Shown piece after piece: positions 58,300 to 64,000 of a DNA stretch of 64,000 bases. The position numbers and the translations under genes are program-made. The notes under the pieces were generated by a model. That model had not been told where the DNA came from, made no database searches, and was given only the letters and a program-made list of their open reading frames with translations. Source of the DNA: Pomacea canaliculata (lineage: Eukaryota > Mollusca > Gastropoda > Architaenioglossa > Ampullariidae); NCBI RefSeq assembly GCF_003073045.1, contig NC_037593.1, forward strand, positions 13,834,735 through 13,898,734. Direction: 5' to 3'. Numbering within the stretch: position 1 is the first letter of the stretch; each line of letters begins with the position of its first letter.

Positions 58300-59366
58300 A
58301 TGGACGCCCCAACTGTACAATACATCCAGCCACCACCCGGCTATCCTCAACAATATCAAATGGGGTACGGTTACCCGGGTGTCATCACTCAACCGCCACC
58401 CACTGTAAATCAGACGACCGTCGTTGTCAACCAGTCCCCGGCCCTCTACAAGCCACCTCGTGATTGGAGCACGGGTATCTGTGGCTGTTTTGACGACATT
58501 AAAGTGTGTGAGTATAGAGTGCTACAAACGCTGACAGAAAACATTATCTATCTATCTGCCTGTCTGTATCTAAGAAACGAATCCTACTGTTCAAAGCAAA
58601 TATTATCCCAATTTATAAATCAGGTGATCCAGGTGACCCTACAAATTATCGCCCAATCTCAATCCTATCATCACCCTAAAAACACTTAGGAAAACACAAG
58701 ACCACCTAATAAAAAAAACAAAAAAAAAAACATGAGCTTCTCCACACAACAGGTCACTCCTGCCACACAGCACTTATATCCATTCTATTTTGATGTCATA
58801 CAATATGTTTATTATTACTTATTTTCTTAGTAATTAAATTTTAGGTTATTCCTCCCCCGTAAAGAACAAGGGCTAGGTGAAAAAGCATGTCTTCCTTACT
58901 CTGCCACTCTCGTTAATAAAGAATAGCTAATATCTACAGGTGTCATTGTTTATGTGACTTAGGTTTGTGCGTCTTGTGCTGCGAGCCATGCGCTGAGATC
59001 AAGTTATCCATGGACATGGGAGAGCACTACTGCGTGCCTTGCTGCGTGCCAAACTGGCTTGTCGTCCTTAGAACGAAGCTGCGAACACAGCATAACATTC
59101 AGGTATGGTGCCTCCCTACGCCCCTCTCTCTCACACACAAAGCACGCTCGCACATACAAAAGCAAGCTCGCACACAGGCACACACACAAGTACGCATGCA
59201 CGCACGCACACATAATTATTTATTATCAGGAATATAACATTTTTGCGGGTCTGTGCAGGGAGGCGTTTTGAATGACTGCTGCACGGTATCCCATTGTAGG
59301 CCGTTGGTGCTGTGTCAGATGATGAGGGAGGTGAACATTATGAGAAAAGCTCAACCCATCGCATAA
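58300..59366 (+). CDS. PLAC8: PLAC8-family cysteine-rich protein (3 coding exons, 151 aa)
   Basis: Exons: 58300-58507, 58963-59102, 59259-59366 (456 nt). The N-terminus is Pro/Tyr/Gln-rich (IQPPPGYPQQYQ). The PLAC8 domain follows from PRDWSTGICGCFDDIKV across intron 1 into LCVLCCEPCAEIKLSMDMGE, then VPCCVPNW, RTKLRTQHNIQ and a final DCCTVSHC with LCQMMREVN near the end. The order matches vertebrate PLAC8/cornifelin (RTRYGIPG, CQIKRDIN). The family is small and membrane-associated; vertebrate members act in cell growth and plant ones in cell-size control and metal transport, but the role here is unknown. Which family member it corresponds to is not resolved. The start ATG sits in an AAAATGG context. 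Confidence 0.88.
58585..58800 (+). mobile_element. LINE reverse-transcriptase fragment in PLAC8-family intron 1
   Basis: The translation contains ANIIPIYKSGDP, then PTNYRPISILSS, the conserved N-terminal reverse-transcriptase motif of Jockey/CR1/RTE-type LINEs, followed by a frame-shifted piece with TGHSCHTALISI. Both ends are missing. It fills much of a 455-base intron. Confidence 0.75.
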
Positions 59367-59544
59367 GGAAGTCTACTGTTGGTCTTCAGTTGTCATTCTC
59401 ACAGACGCAAAATGTCATTGTTTCGATGGAAGCCAAGGAGGAGAGCACTTCCAAAACAAAATCAAAAATAAATATTTTTGGTAATTATGGGTGTAGACCG
59501 TACAGACTACAGACGTTATCTTCATAAATTATGAACAATTTGTC

Positions 59545-59550
59545 AATAAA
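59545..59550 (+). terminator. Polyadenylation signal of the PLAC8-family gene
   Basis: AATAAA lies 179 bases after the stop codon. Confidence 0.6.
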
Positions 59551-62145
59551 GAAACCATGTTAAAATATGTAATCAATAATGCAATGTATATTTGTTCATA
59601 ATGTGAATGCTGACTTAACAACTTATATATTTTTATATTTTAAAGTTAATAGTCAGCTTTAAAGGAATCATAAAATTCGTTAGAAACATTTTATATGCAG
59701 GCCCTATTTTTACAATTACAAACTTGGTGGAAGGAGCAGTCAAAAACAAACAAACAAACAAACAAAGCTAACCTAGCAAATGCTATGCTTAGCTATATAT
59801 ATCTAAACTGCTATACGAACTATTAACCTAATACATGTATTTATGTTTTTACATTTACTCTTTCTCTACCAAATCTTCTTAATAAAAGATTCATTAAAAT
59901 ATTTCATTGAAATCTACTAGTTGTTTAATGTTAATGTAAAATTAGGATAATTATTGATTTTATTGTCGTGTTTTCTTATTAACTGCTAGAACATTGGTAC
60001 CGCTTCACCACCACCAAGAAACAAGCTGCACTACATTTAATTTAGTCAAAAGACGACTAAACAGGTCTACAAGATTTCAATTGGTTGGTTTGGTGGGAAG
60101 GTACTTCCATCTAAAGGTGATTTCGCAATATGAGGAGAAAGGGAGAGGGGAAATGAGCAGGTAATGCAGCTGTTCTCATTTGCTGTCACCACCTTGTCTT
60201 CATCGCTTTTCCACCGACAATGGAGCTTGTTTTGACAGGCTGCGGCATGTGACTCAGGTGATTTCTCGATTTTATTCCCTGAAAGGGCTGTTTCACCCAC
60301 GACTGCATTTGATCTATAAGTCATAACTTATATGCAGGAAAAGATGTGTAAACCGAGATGTGTTTACTCTGTAGTACTGTCACTGTGCTGTACATGAAAG
60401 CTACGCGTTTCGAAAGAGAGGTGAGGGCGTCGGTCTTTGTTGACAATAGAAAGAAAGGATAACGAAAAACAGCTCAAGAACCGTTCTACCATCTTTACAG
60501 CATTTCGAAGGGAAGATGGCAGCAACAATACCTCTAAAGAACGTCTCCCAACCGTTTGTAGCATTCAAAAATTGCAGACTGATTAAGTGTCTATTAAGCA
60601 ACAAGTCATTCATTCATTCCTAGAATGGTACAAATTGACGAACGGTCACGCGGGTCCCCTGGTACTGGCTGTTAGGGGGAGGATACAACTGGATCTAGAC
60701 GCAGAGGGAGACATATAGTACACCAGTCAGGCTCGTCATGGAAGGTGCAGGTGAGCAGGTGTTGCATGGAATTACCAGACCACCTCTTCACGTCTTCAAA
60801 TTAGTTCATTCTTCTTTTGTCCTCTTTCGATCCCTCGGTCCACCCTCTAAAGTACTCAGCAAGACGGTATTAAAGTGTCGTGCCGAGTCGCATGGCTGAA
60901 CGAGACCAGCTATGTTGTGCCTCTTTACTGTTGTGACAGTTTTGTGTGTGTGTGTGCGTGCATGTGTTGTTGTCACACATGGGCGACAACCGTGCTCTGT
61001 ACACTGCGCTCTAATGTTTCCTAGAAAAATAACCTGCCATCGATATTCGGAACACGCACCTGCTTGTTGCCCAACAAAGAAGTTTTCACAACTGTTATCA
61101 GATGGTAGACTGCTGCGAACAGGGAGGGTCGCTGACGTCTGAGGCCATTGCAGGGGACGGGGGAGAGGACTATTCTAGAAAGATCGCCAGTTCATTTTTC
61201 TCCATATTTCCCTTGGGTACTTCACTGTTGACTGCAGGTACACGTACCCATGTGTAACTATATGTTATGAAATCTGTCGCATGCCGACGGTTCACACCTG
61301 CAGTTGGCGCATCGATCATTGCAAACAAAGTCGGTCCTCGATGTCATCTGACAACCCTGACATTTTGCACACGAGCACTGACGGAATAGTTTGTTTCTTA
61401 TTATATTCCTTAACTCACATGTTTACATGATGTGTTCTCCACTTTATAACCTCATGCACGATGCCTTGTAGAAGGTAAAAGAATTGGTAACGTATTTTAA
61501 ATCTTGTAACACAGATGCAAAGAAGCAGAACATCAAGGCTGAAATAGTAGGGACACAAAGTTTGCATGAGGGTTCGAAATGCAGTCAGTTGGTAAGACCA
61601 GTATAACACAGTACTCATGCCATCTTATCATCATCACTGATGCTATTTGAAATATAATCAGATGTAATGATGTAATGTGATGAAGCCTGGTAAAAATCAC
61701 GTGACTCAAATGCAATCAATAGTGTCGCACGTTGTCACAGGTGCGCTGCACACGCCCTATAAACGGCTGAAGCAGTCTGGCCAAGCATTTCTACCTGAAA
61801 AGCTTAGTTTTCTCTCCGGAATATTTACAACAAAAAGAAAGTGTTCTCTTTCACCATTGAGCATATTTGGTGAGTAATTTTGATTGACTATTTAAAATGT
61901 TTCCATCATTACTTATGAAAAAAGAGTGAAAAGGAAAGGAAGACATATACACTGTTCTGTTTGTCAGTCTGTATGTCAATCTGTCCATCTCTTACACACG
62001 TTCTAGTTGGGGTACAACACCATCGGGCATCCGCAGTAAGTCCTCAACATGGGTATCTCTAGGGTAGTGGACAGGGGACAATAGATTGATCACAATTTCA
62101 AGCAAATAAAAAAAGAAAAAAGAAAAGTCCGGTAACAAGAACAAG

Positions 62146-62146
<1 letters not shown>
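59551..62146. other. Intergenic sequence, possible start of a further gene
   Basis: There is no recognised coding exon. A TATAAA at 61758-61763, with a splice donor (ATTTG|GTGAGT) at 61870, could outline a short 5' exon on the plus strand whose remaining exons lie beyond the window; this is weak. Confidence 0.35.

Positions 62147-62236
<90 letters not shown>
62147..62236. repeat. (AAC)n microsatellite
   Basis: About 30 uninterrupted AAC units follow an A/G-rich lead-in. It is pure enough to be polymorphic in the population. Confidence 0.97.
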
Positions 62237-62241
<5 letters not shown>

Positions 62242-64000
62242 ACCTAGTTTCGCTTTAAGAGACTTTGCTAAACACGAATGGCTTGGTTTCCTGAGCAGTT
62301 CATTCTGGATATAGATGTAGAAATAATTTATTAGGTTTGCTATCTTCTAATTTTTTTTTTAGTGATTTCCCTGGGAGTTCTTTTTCCTTGTGTGATGAAC
62401 CACTTCATGTGATTTCTTCCGCTTTCGTCTGTCATCTTTACTTTTCAAGAGGCATCTTAACTGCTGACGCCGACTTCAATCACTATATGTTTTCTGCAAT
62501 CTGTGATTCTCCTCCTAAGGACACGTGGGTGTCTTTAAGAGCAGTTTATCAGTTGTCAATTGATTGCTATTATTGGCTGAACGCAGCTCTTCTATCCCAT
62601 GATGCACAGCGACCAGATTGCTGTTTAAGTGCACTTGGGTCTGAACTTTTTCACATTGCCTTTTGGCGGGAAGTGGTGTGACATTGCCGAAAGATAACCT
62701 GACCAGCTGGCTTCAAACATTGACTTAAATTCGTTTTATTACGGAATAGAGTGCTTGAACATCCTGATCGAGAATATTAGAAAACGAAAGTTATATATAT
62801 TTTTTATCCTTAAATCTTTTAGGTCTTTTACTCATGCACTCACTCTATCTTCCAAGTGTTCTAGTTTTCTTTCTCTTTCTTACCTTCTTCTGGTCTTTCC
62901 TTCTCTGGCCTTATAGAACCAGCTTAATTATTTGCCGTACCGTGCCTGCTTCAATGAATTAGCTTTGTCTGCATGTTTGTTTAAATGATAAGATAGTTTT
63001 AGCCGATGATAGAGGGCAGCTTGATTTTCTTATTTCATCTGCATGAAAAAGGTCTCCAAACGATGTTACATATTTATTTGTTTACAATCTGGTAAGGTAT
63101 CAACACAGTGCAGCATGGGCGATATAATTCTATTATACGAACACAAATGATCATATCAGCTTATCTAGCTACTATTGTTTCCCATTTAGCATGACCATTC
63201 ACATATTTAAACATATAGATAAATATGGGAAAAAATTAAAAGTGTTTATTTACATATTAATTACCAGTGTCGCGTGTCAGCGATTGTGTTGTCGTCTGTG
63301 TATGCCTCCCGTATTGTGCAGGACAGTCGTCTTCCAGCAACGGACAAAGGCGGACGTGGCCCTGACAGCCGGTGTTTGTCGTCTTCGTCGATCGACCTGT
63401 CACAAGCCGCTTTGGGTGAGTAGAGGTCTACTCTTTCGGGTTCCACACTATTCTGGTCTGTAGGGGCCCTGGTTGACGGTGGAAGTGCGAGTGAGAGGAT
63501 TTTTATATGTTAAAAACCATGTTCAGATTTCTGAGTGCAAGATATTTACAATGTTAGGTTAGAATTTGTGATGGTCGGGTGGCGGCGCTTGCAGCTCGCA
63601 CCCGTTTCTCCCTGTATGGCTTTGTGTATCAAGTACCACTAGTGTAGGACGGTAAGATGCGATTCTCTTCCCCCAACAACAAAACACAACACTTTCGTAG
63701 GTTCTGGATCGTTTTACTCCAACGCAAGTCGATGGTGCTGGCTATGGCGAAAACTACAACACATTTGCGAACTCGGTGGAATGCGCTCCCACCTCTGCGC
63801 TGTCTCCTCACGTTCTGACCCCTCACCTCTTCACCCGACCTTCACGCTCCACGCCCCCCAAACACACCCGATTGAATGCATGGTTTTCTCTACAGGCTTC
63901 TACTTCATTCTTTTTATTCTTTATTCTTCTTGAAGTATTTTTGTTCTTCATCCGTGTCGTCTTTTCGTCATATTCTTTTCGTGCTGCTGTCCGCCATTGT
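62237..64000. other. Intergenic sequence at the right edge
   Basis: No gene is recognised. A GC-richer block at about 63590-63860 has a stretch translating to RTRWNALPPLRC, faintly like the WNSLP motif near the end of LINE proteins; it may be a LINE remnant. Confidence 0.35.

Noticed and set aside
62147-62236. Regular repeats considered as a CRISPR array
   Set aside because: The unit is three bases with no spacers, in a eukaryotic genome.
62337-62681. 114-residue plus-strand open frame
   Set aside because: No domain, no supporting splice sites or neighbours, and the composition is that of ordinary intergenic sequence; a chance frame is more likely.
63620-63860. GC-rich block at the right end as a coding exon or LINE protein end
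   Set aside because: Only a faint WNALP-like string supports a LINE origin; frames are broken and no other motif is present, so it is left as a weak note.

Overview
This is a window of an animal nuclear genome. It is AT-rich, with genes split into many small exons by introns of about 200-1500 bp. It holds six recognisable protein-coding genes, several LINE and SINE relics and one nearly complete hAT DNA transposon. The proteins are close to vertebrate ones, and short introns sit among tRNA-derived SINEs whose tails resemble those reported from molluscs. A lophotrochozoan, most likely a gastropod mollusc, fits best, but the phylum is an inference. No rRNA, tRNA, CRISPR or bacterial-type operon was seen.

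Layout: (1) 1-9040, minus: a long ZNF800-like zinc-finger gene of seven coding exons (1878 residues), with its 3' UTR running off the left edge and a likely 5' noncoding exon near 11.5-11.8 kb. (2) 9.4-10.7 kb: a 5'-truncated, decayed LINE. (3) 13118-15284, plus: KLHDC9, four coding exons. (4) 17323-23672, plus: STT3A, the catalytic subunit of oligosaccharyltransferase, 14 coding exons including a GC-AG intron. (5) 23.7-29.7 kb: about 6 kb with no convincing gene, where STT3A and TRAPPC9 converge. (6) 29689-44408, minus: TRAPPC9, 25 coding exons, 1291 residues. (7) 45.5-46.1 kb: a head-to-head promoter shared by TRAPPC9 and (8) 46686-50714, plus: EBAG9, four coding exons, with a SINE and a foldback repeat in its introns. 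(9) 52859-55508: a hAT transposon with matching ends and a perfect 8-bp target duplication. (10) 58300-59366, plus: a three-exon PLAC8-family gene. (11) 59.4-64 kb: no convincing gene, a long (AAC)n microsatellite and a candidate TATA-containing 5' exon.

For ZNF800-like, TRAPPC9, STT3A, KLHDC9, EBAG9 and PLAC8 I built exon models by hand. In every case the phases agree and the summed coding length is a multiple of three, so the gene structures should be good to the base apart from a few uncertain start codons. Functionally this is a stretch of housekeeping genes: STT3A glycosylates proteins in the ER, TRAPPC9 tethers vesicles at the Golgi, EBAG9 is a Golgi/secretory adaptor and ZNF800 is a nuclear factor. 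They are not an operon, and apart from the shared TRAPPC9/EBAG9 promoter there is no evidence of joint regulation. I found no convincing new biological system. The more unusual points are the roughly 150-residue Ser/Asp-rich insertion in TRAPPC9, the very enlarged ZNF800-like protein, a tandem duplication of a TRAPPC9 splice acceptor, and a near-perfect foldback in EBAG9.
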